The notes under the pieces: generated by a model | Told to the model about the DNA's origin: nothing | Database searches by the model: none | Seen by the model: the letters and a program-made list of their open reading frames with translations, nothing else | Assembly (NCBI GenBank): GCA_964485455.1 | Contig: CAZAJU010000006.1 | Span: 1-38,414, forward strand | Length of the DNA: 38,414 bases | From: Tissierella_B sp964485455 | GTDB lineage: Bacteria; Bacillota; Clostridia; Tissierellales; Tissierellaceae | Direction: 5' to 3' | Shown: positions 1-8,366 of the stretch, one piece after another | Layout of the letters: every line of letters starts with the position of its first letter | How positions within the stretch are numbered: position 1 is the first letter of the stretch | Position numbers and translations under genes: made by a program

Positions 1-19
1 AGCCCAAACAAGATAGTTA

Positions 20-57
20 AAAAATCACTGGTATAAGTAACCAGTGATTTTTGTTTT
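20..57 (+). terminator. Intrinsic terminator of an upstream gene
   Basis: A 13-bp perfect stem (20-32 with 40-52) and a 7-nt loop end in a T-rich tail. It would end transcription entering from before the window. The A-rich 5' side means it could also work on the minus strand. Confidence 0.8.
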
Positions 58-167
58 TAAAAGCATCAAAGCTATTTGTAAAAACAAAGGGGAAATTGTC
101 GCAAAATACATGGCATAAAAAGAAGGAAAACATGATTAGCTGTCGAATAAGTCTTTAAGAATAAAAA

Positions 168-836
168 ATGGATGTGAAAAGGATGAAATATGTAATAGAG
201 GCTTTAGGTGCGAAATACCCTGAGAGAATTTTTGTAGTAAGAGATTTGCTAAATCAGCTTTTGGAACAGGTTGAATTTGGGATGAAAAATTTTAGTGAAG
301 ATGGATATTTGGTGGATGAACTTGAGAGCATCCATGATGATTTGAATTTATTAATCGATAAAATAGATATAGGGGTCGGTCAACTTAACTTCTTAGATGG
401 CCATATAAAATTACCTAAAAGTGACAGACCTAAACATAAGGAACTTCTAGTAGACAATACAGTTCCTCATTCCCTTTTTGAAAATTTCACTCATATTAGA
501 CCATTTGGTTATAGCTTCCAAGATGGTGAAATTAGAGAGATAAAAACATGGAAGGATATGTATATTGACGCCTGTAAAATGTTCTTGAACCTAAATGAGG
601 AAAAGTTTATCTCCTTCCAAAATAAAACTATAATGAATGGTGAATCGAGAGATTATTTCTCGGATATTGAAGAAGGCATAGACCATCCTTATAAGCTAAA
701 GGAAGGAATCTATATATGCATCAGGTTTGATGCCAATGGATTCAGGGATATGCTTATCAAGATAATTAAGGAGTATAATTTGAATGTAAGAGATTTTAAA
801 GTCTACTTCAAGGCAGATTATAACCCACTTCACTGA
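168..836 (+). CDS. Hypothetical protein, 222 aa
   Basis: I do not recognise this protein with confidence. It is soluble and acidic, with no signal peptide or membrane segment. The N-terminal 85 residues look helical and rich in Leu, Glu and Asp. After a Pro/Lys linker, the C-terminal half (about 105-222) has a Trp-Lys motif (KTWKDMY), a GESRDYFS stretch and a final IRFDANGFRDML helix. From memory, that pattern resembles a small C-terminal domain seen in unrelated accessory and defence-type proteins, but I cannot verify this. The start is uncertain: no good ribosome site precedes ATG 168, and an in-frame ATG at 183 is an alternative. It stands alone, between a terminator and the MalY-type gene. 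Confidence 0.6.
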   Translation: MDVKRMKYVIEALGAKYPERIFVVRDLLNQLLEQVEFGMKNFSEDGYLVDELESIHDDLNLLIDKIDIGVGQLNFLDGHIKLPKSDRPKHKELLVDNTVPHSLFENFTHIRPFGYSFQDGEIREIKTWKDMYIDACKMFLNLNEEKFISFQNKTIMNGESRDYFSDIEEGIDHPYKLKEGIYICIRFDANGFRDMLIKIIKEYNLNVRDFKVYFKADYNPLH

Positions 837-909
837 TCGAATTCATTTGATATAACTAATCTTTTCCAGTATACTTATATTAAGGATAAAGGAAAGGAGA
901 AACAAGCTT

Positions 910-2061
910 ATGTACAATTTTGATGAACTAGTAGATAGAAAGAACACAAACTGCATTAAATGGGATACTGCCAAAGATGATATTCTTCCTATGTGGATTG
1001 CTGATATGGATTTTAGATCTCCTGATGAAGTAACGGAGGCCCTAATAAATAGGGCTAAACAAGGGGTTTTTGGATATAATTTTAGACAGGATGGCTTTTA
1101 TGATTCAGTGATCAATTGGGTTAAGAAAAGATATAACTGGGACATTAAGAGAGAGTGGATAGTATATACACCTGGTGTGGTTACAGGTTTTAACCTTGGA
1201 ATAAGAGCCTTATCAGATGAAAATGATGGTGTACTTATCCAACCACCTGTATATCCTCCTTTCAAAGGCACAATAGATAATACAAAAAGAACTATTAAGA
1301 CAAATCCTTTAATTATAAAGGATGGCAGATATGTCATGGATTATGAGGACTTAGGCAATAAACTTAAGGAATCAAAGATATTCTTGTTTTGTAGCCCTCA
1401 CAATCCTGTTGGAAGGGTATGGACTAAAAGTGAGCTAGAAGAAGTAGGGAGACTATGCATTGAAAATGATGTGTATATTATTTCAGATGAAATCCATGCT
1501 GATTTAACCTATAAAGGCAATCAACACACAATGATAGCATCTTTATCAGAAGAAATTGCTAATAGAACCATTACATTGATTGCTCCTAGTAAAACCTTTA
1601 ATATCGCAGGCTTATTTACATCTATAGCAATTATTCCTAATGAAGAGATTAGAAATAAGATGAATGCACAAATTGCCTCTGTTGGAATAGATCATACCAG
1701 TATTTTTGGAGCTGTAGGTCTTGAAGCTGCATACACATATGGTGAAACTTGGCTAGATGAGGTATTGGATTATATAGAAGGAAATGCCGATTATGTCGTT
1801 GAATACATTTATAAGTATATTCCTAAAGTAGAGATAATTAAGCCTGAGGGAACCTATTTATTATGGCTAGACTTTAGAAAGCTTGGATTAAGCAATGATA
1901 GCTTAAGTAAGCTTATGCTAGAGAAGGGCAAGATTCATATGAATGATGGTAGTAACTTTGGAAGAGAGGGTGAAGGATTCCTTAGATTAAATATTGGAAC
2001 TTCAAGAGCCAACATAGAGGAAGCAATGAAGAGAATACAAATGGCTGTGGAAAGCATATGA
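910..2061 (+). CDS. MalY/PatB-family PLP-dependent aminotransferase (cystathionine beta-lyase type)
   Basis: This is a fold-type I PLP enzyme of 383 aa, the usual family length. It starts with the typical YNFDE...RKNTNCIKWD element and a PMWIADMDF motif. The PLP-binding Asp lies in SDEIH (about D193) and the Schiff-base lysine in APSKTFN (about K228). Relatives cleave C-S bonds of cystathionine or cysteine conjugates, or act as aminotransferases; the substrate cannot be told from sequence. A GGAGA ribosome site lies before ATG 910. The stop overlaps the start of the HAD phosphatase gene (ATGA), so the two are cotranscribed and translationally coupled. Confidence 0.9.
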   Translation: MYNFDELVDRKNTNCIKWDTAKDDILPMWIADMDFRSPDEVTEALINRAKQGVFGYNFRQDGFYDSVINWVKKRYNWDIKREWIVYTPGVVTGFNLGIRALSDENDGVLIQPPVYPPFKGTIDNTKRTIKTNPLIIKDGRYVMDYEDLGNKLKESKIFLFCSPHNPVGRVWTKSELEEVGRLCIENDVYIISDEIHADLTYKGNQHTMIASLSEEIANRTITLIAPSKTFNIAGLFTSIAIIPNEEIRNKMNAQIASVGIDHTSIFGAVGLEAAYTYGETWLDEVLDYIEGNADYVVEYIYKYIPKVEIIKPEGTYLLWLDFRKLGLSNDSLSKLMLEKGKIHMNDGSNFGREGEGFLRLNIGTSRANIEEAMKRIQMAVESI

Positions 2062-2708
2062 AAAGCTATAAAGGAATAATATTTGATTTAGATGGTACCC
2101 TTCTAGATACAATCAATGACATCGCTGATAGTATGAATCGGGCTCTAGAAAAATCAGGATATCCCTCTTTTATAAATGAGGAATATAAAATAAAGATTGG
2201 AAATGGATTTAGAATTCTAGTAGAACGTTGCCTTCCTTTGGGAATTGACGAAGCTACCATATCCAAGGTTCATAAATCATTTGTTGAAGACTATAATAAT
2301 AACTATATGAATAATACTTTACCCTATGATGGAATATTAGAAATATTAAAGTTGCTTGAATCTAAGGGTATAAAGCTTGGTATAAACTCAAATAAAAGAG
2401 ATGATTTTGTACAAAAAATGGTTTCTAAATATTTTGGAGATATAGACTTCGTAAGGGTAATAGGTGCCCTTAAAGAAATCCCAAATAAGCCTGACCCTTA
2501 TTCAGCTAATGAAATAGCTAAATCCATGAACCTTGATGTTTCTGAAATACTATATATTGGGGATTCAGATACGGATATTTACACTGCAAAAAATGCAGGG
2601 ATAGATGGGGCAGGGGTCTTATGGGGATTTAGGTCCTACGGGGAGCTTAAGGATGCTGGAGCAAAATATTTATTTGCTAATCCTCAAGAGCTTATTCAGT
2701 TGTTCTAA
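2058..2708 (+). CDS. HAD-superfamily phosphatase, phosphoglycolate phosphatase-like
   Basis: A 216-aa HAD hydrolase. Motif I is FDLDGTLLDT (nucleophile D10, acid/base D12), motif II is SNK at about residues 113-115, the motif III lysine sits in the KEIPNKPDP region, and motif IV is GDSDTDI near residue 168. A helical cap domain lies between motifs I and II, as in Gph-type phosphatases. The family removes phosphate from small metabolites such as phosphoglycolate or pyrophosphate; the substrate is not determined here. It overlaps the upstream aminotransferase gene by 4 bp and ends at a strong terminator, so the two genes form one operon. Confidence 0.88.
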   Translation: MKSYKGIIFDLDGTLLDTINDIADSMNRALEKSGYPSFINEEYKIKIGNGFRILVERCLPLGIDEATISKVHKSFVEDYNNNYMNNTLPYDGILEILKLLESKGIKLGINSNKRDDFVQKMVSKYFGDIDFVRVIGALKEIPNKPDPYSANEIAKSMNLDVSEILYIGDSDTDIYTAKNAGIDGAGVLWGFRSYGELKDAGAKYLFANPQELIQLF

Positions 2709-2711
2709 AGA

Positions 2712-2749
2712 AAAAAACTTTTAAGCCTATAGCTTAAGAGTTTTTTATT
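2712..2749 (+). terminator. Intrinsic terminator after the HAD gene
   Basis: Arms 2712-2726 and 2732-2746 form a 15-bp stem with one wobble pair and a 5-nt loop. The 3' arm runs into a T6 stretch and TATTT. Confidence 0.85.
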
Positions 2750-2779
2750 TAATAGGAAAGTACAACTTTCCTATTAAAT
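2747..2779. repeat. Perfect 14-bp inverted repeat before cbiB
   Basis: Arms 2747-2760 and 2766-2779 are perfect reverse complements (ATTTAATAGGAAAG type) around a 5-nt loop. The repeat starts where the preceding terminator ends and sits 23 bp before the cbiB start. No T tract follows on either strand, so it is not an ordinary terminator. It may be an operator or a 5' mRNA hairpin. Confidence 0.7.
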
Positions 2780-2802
2780 AAAAAGATGGGTTGGAGGAAA
2801 AT

Positions 2803-3774
2803 ATGGTAACCATGATTATTCAAGGAAAGACCACCTTAGTACTTAGTATTCTTCTTGCAGTAATATTAGATTTTATTATTGGCGATCCCTACACTTTCCC
2901 TCATCCAGTAAAGCTTATGGGAAAAATTATTGCTGTAGAAGAAAAACTAACAAGAAAGTGGTGTAGAACACCTTTAAAATTAAAGTATGGTGGACTAGCT
3001 ATAGTATTAATAAATATTTTTACAGGATTTCTAGTTCCTCTTACGTTATTGAAATATTTTGAGAGAAATACGGTTTTGCATACTATAGCTAACACCTATC
3101 TAATATACACATGTATAGCTGCAAGAAACCTTCACTTTGAAGCTATGATGGTATTAAAGTCCCTTAAAGAAGGTCTAGAGAGTGGAAGAAAAAGATTATC
3201 ATACATCGTAGGTAGAGATACTGCAAATCTTACTGAAGAGCAGATTATTAGAGCCACTGTTGAGACTGTAGCAGAAAACACATCGGATGGAGTAATAGGC
3301 CCCTTACTGTATATATTCTTATTCGGAGCTCCTGGAGGACTGACTTATAAGTTTATCAACACCATGGATTCTATGTTGGGTTATATGAATGAGAAATATA
3401 GGGATGTGGGTTATTTTCCAGCTAAGACAGATGATTTATTCAACCTTATTCCGGCAAGGATTACTGGAATATTAATGATTCTATCCTCTATGGGAAGATT
3501 CGACTCTAAAAATGGATGGAGGATATTGAAAAGAGATTGTAGAAACCATAAAAGTCCTAATAGTGGATATCCTGAAAGTGCTGTAGCTGGTTTGTTAGGG
3601 ATTAAACTTGGAGGTGGTAATTACTATCATGGTGTATACGTCCATAAGCCTAATATTGGTGATAGTTTAAATCAAATCAAAGAAACACACATAAAGAAAA
3701 CTATTGAAATTATGTACAGGGCAGAAATCCTATTTCTTGTATTGTATATGTTGACGGTATTTATTTTGGTATGA
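2803..3774 (+). CDS. cbiB: Adenosylcobinamide-phosphate synthase CbiB
   Basis: This polytopic membrane enzyme joins adenosylcobyric acid to (R)-1-amino-2-propanol or its phosphate in late cobalamin synthesis. The family is clear from LDFIIGDP followed by HPVKLMGK near the N terminus and from the ATVETVAENTSDGVIGPL block near residues 150-170. Several hydrophobic segments are visible and the C terminus is a membrane helix. I chose ATG 2803 (323 aa): GGAGG at 2793-2797 precedes it by 5 nt, and a longer TTG-initiated reading would contain its own ribosome site. It is followed after one base by cobD, whose product makes the aminopropanol phosphate. Confidence 0.93.
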   Translation: MVTMIIQGKTTLVLSILLAVILDFIIGDPYTFPHPVKLMGKIIAVEEKLTRKWCRTPLKLKYGGLAIVLINIFTGFLVPLTLLKYFERNTVLHTIANTYLIYTCIAARNLHFEAMMVLKSLKEGLESGRKRLSYIVGRDTANLTEEQIIRATVETVAENTSDGVIGPLLYIFLFGAPGGLTYKFINTMDSMLGYMNEKYRDVGYFPAKTDDLFNLIPARITGILMILSSMGRFDSKNGWRILKRDCRNHKSPNSGYPESAVAGLLGIKLGGGNYYHGVYVHKPNIGDSLNQIKETHIKKTIEIMYRAEILFLVLYMLTVFILV

Positions 3775-3775
3775 A

Positions 3776-4840
3776 ATGAAAGGATCTAAAGGTGATATAG
3801 TGAAACACGGTGGAGATTTGTTAACATATAAAAAGGAATTTAGAGGTGAACTGGTTGATTTTAGCAGCAATATAAATCCATTAGGGCGCCCAAAAGGATT
3901 GGATGATTTCCTTATAAGGGCCTTTAAGGATTTAGAAGTATATCCAGATATTAAGTATAGAAAGTTAAAGCATAGTATTTCTGAATACTTTAACTGTGAG
4001 AGAGAAAATGTACTAGTTGGAAATGGAGCAGTAGAGATAATAGATAACTTTATCATCTTAGCTAATAGGGTAGCTGTTTGTACGCCTTCCTTTATTGAAT
4101 ATGAGGAAAGAGCTACAGTCCACGGAAAGCCTTTACGAAGAATACCATATAAATCGGACTTTTCTCTAGACTTTGGAAGTTTGGAAGCCCTAGAGGAGAA
4201 TGAATTATTAATACTTGGAAATCCAAATAATCCAACGGGCTTAAGAATTCCCAAAGATGACCTAATGAAGGTATACGAATTAGTAGTAAAGAGAAAAGCA
4301 TTTTTATTGTTAGATGAAGCCTTCTATGAGTTTTGTCCTGAGGATTACGACAGTATAGAAATATTTAAGAAGTATTCTTATGAGAGAGTTGGAATTATTA
4401 GAGCAGCCACCAAGTTCTTTGCTCTCCCGGGAATTAGATTGGGATACGGCTGCGCCTCTCAGGAAAAAACCATTGAAATATCTAAGGTAGAGCTTCCTTG
4501 GAGTGTGAACACATTGGCCGATGCAGCTGCTCAGTATATATTCAAGGATAAGGAATATATTGAAAAAAGTAAAGATTATATAGACAAGGAGAGAAGATTT
4601 CTCCTTCAAGAGTTAAAAAAGGTTAGAGAAATTCAACCTTACGAAACCCATACCAATTATATATTAATAAAACTCTTAAGCTGGGATGAAGAAATTGTAT
4701 TCAATCACTTTTTAAAACTCGGTATAATAATCAGAAAATGTTCTAGCTTCCAAGGTTTAGAAAATAATCATATTAGAGTGGCGATAAAGGATAGAGAAAA
4801 GAATATGTTGCTCTTAGAAGGGTTTAAAACATTAAGGTAA
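3776..4840 (+). CDS. cobD: Threonine-phosphate decarboxylase CobD
   Basis: A PLP enzyme of the HisC-like class that converts L-threonine-O-3-phosphate to (R)-1-amino-2-propanol O-2-phosphate, the linker of the cobalamin nucleotide loop. Markers are the N-terminal HGGDLL...DFSSNINPLG motif, LGNPNNPTG near residue 145, LDEAFYEF, and the PLP lysine in RAATKFFALPGIRLGYG. Without context it could be read as histidinol-phosphate aminotransferase, but the SSNINPLG motif and the adjacent cbiB point to CobD. The start is uncertain: ATG 3776 lacks a clear ribosome site, while GTG 3800 has AAAGGTGAT just upstream and would begin at the KHGG motif. Confidence 0.9.
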   Translation: MKGSKGDIVKHGGDLLTYKKEFRGELVDFSSNINPLGRPKGLDDFLIRAFKDLEVYPDIKYRKLKHSISEYFNCERENVLVGNGAVEIIDNFIILANRVAVCTPSFIEYEERATVHGKPLRRIPYKSDFSLDFGSLEALEENELLILGNPNNPTGLRIPKDDLMKVYELVVKRKAFLLLDEAFYEFCPEDYDSIEIFKKYSYERVGIIRAATKFFALPGIRLGYGCASQEKTIEISKVELPWSVNTLADAAAQYIFKDKEYIEKSKDYIDKERRFLLQELKKVREIQPYETHTNYILIKLLSWDEEIVFNHFLKLGIIIRKCSSFQGLENNHIRVAIKDREKNMLLLEGFKTLR

Positions 4841-4963
4841 AAATCCTGTTCATCACCTATTTTTCACAAAGATTATTTAAAATTATAACCACTAGGATAA
4901 TTCTGGGTGTTATAAGTTGCTTTAGGCATAAAAATAAGGGTAGAATAATAACGGGGTGAGACC

Positions 4964-5638
4964 ATGGATAAGATACTTATAGTAGATGATGAGGATAAGA
5001 TAAGAGAAGTCCTTAAAGAATACGCCGAGTTTGAGGGCTATGAGGTTATAGAGGCTAGGGATGGAATGGAGGCGGTAAACCTCTGTAAAAGCATGGATTT
5101 TGATCTAATAGTAATGGATATAATGATGCCAAAGCTAGATGGATATTCTACTGTAAAGGAGATAAGAAAGCATAAGGATATTCCTGTATTGATGCTTTCT
5201 GCAAGAGGAGAGGAGTATGACAAGCTCTTTGGATTCGAGATAGGAGTTGATGACTACGTAACCAAGCCTTTTTCACCTAAGGAAGTCATGGCAAGGATTA
5301 AAGTCATTATAAACCGAAATAAGAATAGTGAAGCAAAGAATAAAAAATTAGTAATTGATGGACTTGAAATAGATTTTGATGGTAGAAATGTATATGTAGA
5401 TGGCAATAAGGCTGACATGACACCAAAGGAATATGACCTTTTATTCTATATGGTAAAGAATAAAAACATTGCACTTTCAAGGGAGAAACTGCTAAATGAA
5501 ATTTGGGGCTATGATTTCTTTGGTGATGATAGGACTGTAGATACCCACATAAAAATGCTAAGAAGTAGCCTTGGACCATATAGAGACTTTATAGTTACCT
5601 TAAGAGGTTTAGGCTATAAATTTGAACTCAATGAATAG
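4964..5638 (+). CDS. OmpR-family response regulator
   Basis: A 224-aa DNA-binding response regulator. The receiver domain (1-115) has the acidic pair D8-D9, phosphoacceptor D52 in VMDIMMP and the conserved lysine in TKPFSP (about K101). The C-terminal winged helix (about 128-222) includes the recognition region DDRTVDTHIKMLRSSLG and the final RGLGYKFE hairpin. A GGGGTGAG ribosome site precedes ATG 4964. The sensor kinase gene follows with almost no gap. The stimulus is unknown. The 123-bp region upstream holds an imperfect ATAACCAC/GTGTTAT inverted repeat that could be an operator. Confidence 0.93.
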   Translation: MDKILIVDDEDKIREVLKEYAEFEGYEVIEARDGMEAVNLCKSMDFDLIVMDIMMPKLDGYSTVKEIRKHKDIPVLMLSARGEEYDKLFGFEIGVDDYVTKPFSPKEVMARIKVIINRNKNSEAKNKKLVIDGLEIDFDGRNVYVDGNKADMTPKEYDLLFYMVKNKNIALSREKLLNEIWGYDFFGDDRTVDTHIKMLRSSLGPYRDFIVTLRGLGYKFELNE

Positions 5639-5647
5639 GTGCATATT

Positions 5648-7057
5648 ATGCTAGTGGATAAAGAAAGCATTAAATTTAAATTATGGACATATTTTATAGC
5701 TTTTTTAGCACTCATCATGATACTACTCTGGCTATTGCAAACAGTATTCTTAAATCAATTCTATGAGTCAATGAAGACTAGAGAAATAAAGAATATAGGG
5801 AATTTACTTGTAGAGCAATACGGAAAAGAAGGCTTTGAAGATCTTCTATACACCACATCCATAAGAGAAGGTATTGTAATTCAAATCCTAGACCAAGATG
5901 GTAACTTAGTTTACCCTCTGAATATAATAAACATACTAAGACAGCCTAGACTTGATTATAAACTATTCTCTGAGTTCATTATTAATCTTTTTAACTCTGA
6001 GGATAACTATGCAATCTATTATCGTGAGGATAGTAGGTTTAGAGAACCAACCTTAGTTTATGGAGCAATTCTTGAAAACGAAGGTGGTTCAAACTATTTT
6101 TTATATATTAATTCCATACTTCAGCCGGTGGACTCTACAGTGAGTATCCTAAGGAAACAGCTTATAATCGTTACTATGATATCCTTAGGAATTGGACTTA
6201 TACTATCCTATATAATAGCAACTAGGCTTACAAAGCCAATTGAGGAAATAACAAAATCAGCTAAATCCTTAGCTCAAGGCGATTATAATGTGGTTTTTAA
6301 AAAAGGTGATTATACAGAAATAAATAATCTAGCTGATACCTTAAATTATGCAACTAATGAGCTTTCAAGGACAGAGGAATTAAGACGAGACCTAATAGCC
6401 AATGTATCCCATGATTTGAGGACACCTCTTACCCTTATAAAATCCTATGGGGAAATGATTAGAGATATATCTGGGAACAATGAAACAAAAAGAAACTACC
6501 ATATTAAAACCATAATAGATGAAGCAGATAGACTAACCTTTTTAGTTAACGATATGCTAGATTTGTCTAAAGCACAATCAGGACTTGAAAATCTAGGTAT
6601 AATAAGCTTTGATATTAATAAAACTACTGAGGACATACTGACTAGATTCAAGTTTTTTGAAGATAAATATGGGTATAGTTTTATATTAAATTCTACAGGA
6701 GAGACGAAAGTTCTTGGGGATGAAAGTAAAATCCAGCAGGTGATATACAATTTAATTAGCAATGCAGTCAATTATTCAACAGATGTAAAAGAAATAATTA
6801 TTAATATAAGGGATAATGGTGACAATATATTATTTGAAGTAGTTGATAAGGGCATAGGAATACCTGAGGAAGAATTAGACAATATTTGGGATAGATACTA
6901 TAAAGTAGGTAAATCCCATAAGAGAAACATCTCTGGATCAGGCATTGGACTATCCATAGTAAAGTCAATTTTGTTGGCTCATAAAGCAGAATATGGAGTG
7001 AAAAGCAAGGTAGGAGAGGGTAGCACTTTTTATTTTAAACTAAGAAAAAGCATTTAA
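5648..7057 (+). CDS. Membrane sensor histidine kinase
   Basis: The partner of the preceding response regulator. A transmembrane helix near residues 10-32 and a second near 170-195 flank an extracytoplasmic sensor of about 135 residues. These are followed by HAMP (TKPIEEITKSAKSLAQGDY), HisKA with the phosphorylatable His in ANVSHDLRTPL, and a HATPase domain with N box NLISNAVNYS, G1 box DKGIGIPEE and G2 box GSGIGLSIV. I chose ATG 5648 (469 aa) because AGGTG at 5637-5641 lies 6 nt upstream; GTG 5639 is an in-frame alternative. The sensor domain has no motif I can tie to a signal. Confidence 0.92.
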   Translation: MLVDKESIKFKLWTYFIAFLALIMILLWLLQTVFLNQFYESMKTREIKNIGNLLVEQYGKEGFEDLLYTTSIREGIVIQILDQDGNLVYPLNIINILRQPRLDYKLFSEFIINLFNSEDNYAIYYREDSRFREPTLVYGAILENEGGSNYFLYINSILQPVDSTVSILRKQLIIVTMISLGIGLILSYIIATRLTKPIEEITKSAKSLAQGDYNVVFKKGDYTEINNLADTLNYATNELSRTEELRRDLIANVSHDLRTPLTLIKSYGEMIRDISGNNETKRNYHIKTIIDEADRLTFLVNDMLDLSKAQSGLENLGIISFDINKTTEDILTRFKFFEDKYGYSFILNSTGETKVLGDESKIQQVIYNLISNAVNYSTDVKEIIINIRDNGDNILFEVVDKGIGIPEEELDNIWDRYYKVGKSHKRNISGSGIGLSIVKSILLAHKAEYGVKSKVGEGSTFYFKLRKSI

Positions 7058-7093
7058 AATCTTGAGATAATAATATTTGAAAGAGGGTTGAAA

Positions 7094-7672
7094 ATGAATC
7101 AATATATACCTAATAGGGAAGATGCATTTAAACTGCTAACAAAGTATACAGAATCAGAGCATCTAATAAAGCATGCCTTGGCTGTAGAGGCAGTAATGGG
7201 TCACTTTGCAGAGCTTTATGGTGAAGATGTTGAAAAGTGGAAGGTAATAGGCCTTATCCATGATTTGGACTTTGATAAATATCCTGATCAGCATTGTGAT
7301 ATGACAAAGAAGATACTTGAAGAAGAAAATTGGCCTGAGGACTATATAAGAGCCGTACTAAGTCATGGTTACGAGCTTAGAACCGATGTAGAGCCTAGGG
7401 AGAATGTTGAAAAAGTAATCTATACAATAGATGAATTAACTGGGCTTGTTTCTGCAACTGCACTTATGAGACCTAGTAAATCCATATTGGATATGGAGAC
7501 TAAATCAGTCAAGAAAAAATGGAATCAAAAGTCCTTTGCAGCAGGAGTAAATAGGGAAGTTATTGAAAAGGGAGCTACTATGCTAGGTAAGGATTTAAAT
7601 GAAATAATCACAGAGACTATTAAGGGTATGAGAACAGTAGCAGCTGAATTAGGTCTTGCAGGAGATAACTAA
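7094..7672 (+). CDS. HD-domain (HDIG-type) putative phosphohydrolase
   Basis: A 192-aa soluble protein of the small HD family. The first metal-binding His is in HLIKHALAV, the HD pair is in GLIHDLDFDKYPDQH, and a further His is in AVLSHGYEL. Such proteins are often annotated as HDIG hydrolases and may act on nucleotides; no substrate is established. I chose ATG 7094 because AAGAGGG at 7081-7087 precedes it by 6 nt; a TTG at 7088 overlaps that site. It follows the kinase gene by 36 bp and may be cotranscribed with it. A strong terminator follows. Confidence 0.85.
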   Translation: MNQYIPNREDAFKLLTKYTESEHLIKHALAVEAVMGHFAELYGEDVEKWKVIGLIHDLDFDKYPDQHCDMTKKILEEENWPEDYIRAVLSHGYELRTDVEPRENVEKVIYTIDELTGLVSATALMRPSKSILDMETKSVKKKWNQKSFAAGVNREVIEKGATMLGKDLNEIITETIKGMRTVAAELGLAGDN

Positions 7673-7682
7673 AACAACAAAG

Positions 7683-7725
7683 AGGCGGTACCTACATGCT
7701 ATAAAATGTAAGCTCCGCCTTTTTA
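7683..7725. terminator. Bidirectional terminator between converging genes
   Basis: AGGCGG at 7683-7688 pairs with CCGCCT at 7715-7720, with a further TACAT/ATGTA pairing inside, followed by TTTTTATT. It lies between the HD-domain gene and the minus-strand Asn-rich gene and can end transcription from the plus strand, probably from both. Confidence 0.8.
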
Positions 7726-8022
7726 TTAGTCCTTTAACAAATCAATATTAGAGTTGTTATCTTCAACTCTATTTTTTTCCTCAACTCTCTGAGGATCATT
7801 TAGCATTGAAGGCCTATAACCTGAATCAAACATTTGATTCTGCCAGTTGGGATTATTCGTATTGTTCCAAGGGTTTCCCATAGTTTTGTTTCCTAATAAG
7901 TAATTTTGATTGTCCAGACTGCGACTTCTTTTATCCCATAGGTCGCTATTTAACTCTATATTTCTCTCTTGTTCTTTTTGATTAAGCCAGCCTTCGAATC
8001 TGCTTCTTTTTTTATAAGCCAT
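7726..8022 (-). CDS. Small Asn-rich hydrophilic protein, 98 aa, unknown
   Basis: I do not recognise this family. The gene looks real: it has a very good ribosome site (AAGGAGGAAAATAT before ATG) and a stop at a terminator. The product is very hydrophilic, with a basic N terminus (MAYKKRSRFEGWLNQ), a middle rich in Asn, Trp and Pro (NPWNNTNNPNWQNQ) and an acidic C terminus. There is no signal peptide, membrane segment or cysteine. Low-complexity, Asn-rich small proteins in spore formers are often spore or coat components; this is only a guess. Confidence 0.65.
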   Translation of the reverse strand: MAYKKRSRFEGWLNQKEQERNIELNSDLWDKRSRSLDNQNYLLGNKTMGNPWNNTNNPNWQNQMFDSGYRPSMLNDPQRVEEKNRVEDNNSNIDLLKD

Positions 8023-8216
8023 ATATTTTCCTCCTTAACCCTAATATAGACATTTATAAAAATAAATATACATTTTAAAAATCAGAATAAGCTAATACCC
8101 CTGCTATTTACAAATCAATTAGTAAGGGTATTTTTATGTAAAAATTACAAATCCTCTTTATTATCTGATTTTTCTTTTTAGTATAATTTAATAATTAAAA
8201 TTCGTATAAGCAATTG

Positions 8217-8240
8217 CAATTGATGATTTTATATCAATTG
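8217..8240. promoter_or_regulatory. Inverted repeat abutting the permease -35 box
   Basis: Arms CAATTGAT and ATCAATTG (8 bp each) are separated by 8 nt, and the repeat ends one base before the -35 hexamer. Position and symmetry suit a regulator-binding site. The GntR protein encoded downstream is one candidate; nothing in the sequence proves it. Confidence 0.45.
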
Positions 8241-8269
8241 TTGATTTATTTGTCCTTATTTTATATAAT
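8241..8269 (+). promoter_or_regulatory. Sigma-A promoter of the nucleobase permease
   Basis: TTGATT at 8241-8246, a 17-nt spacer and a consensus TATAAT at 8264-8269. Transcription should start near 8276. Confidence 0.75.
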
Positions 8270-8339
8270 ATAGACTTTAAAAGAATGAAAATTTGTTAAT
8301 ATTCTATAGATGATTATTTGATTAAGTACTATAAACTAA

Positions 8340-8366
8340 ATGTAAAGTTATCAGATAAGTTTACAT
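8340..8366. promoter_or_regulatory. 27-bp near-perfect palindrome in the permease leader
   Basis: The half-site ATGTAAAGTTATC is mirrored around a central A with only one mismatched base pair (G opposite G). It lies downstream of the predicted transcription start and 36 bp before the start codon, where a bound repressor would block transcription. It is a stronger operator candidate than the inverted repeat at the promoter. Confidence 0.5.

Noticed and set aside
3730..4254. 174-codon open frame on the minus strand opposite cobD
   Set aside because: It lies opposite a well-identified enzyme gene, has no ribosome site and encodes a low-complexity Ser/Leu-rich product typical of an antisense shadow.
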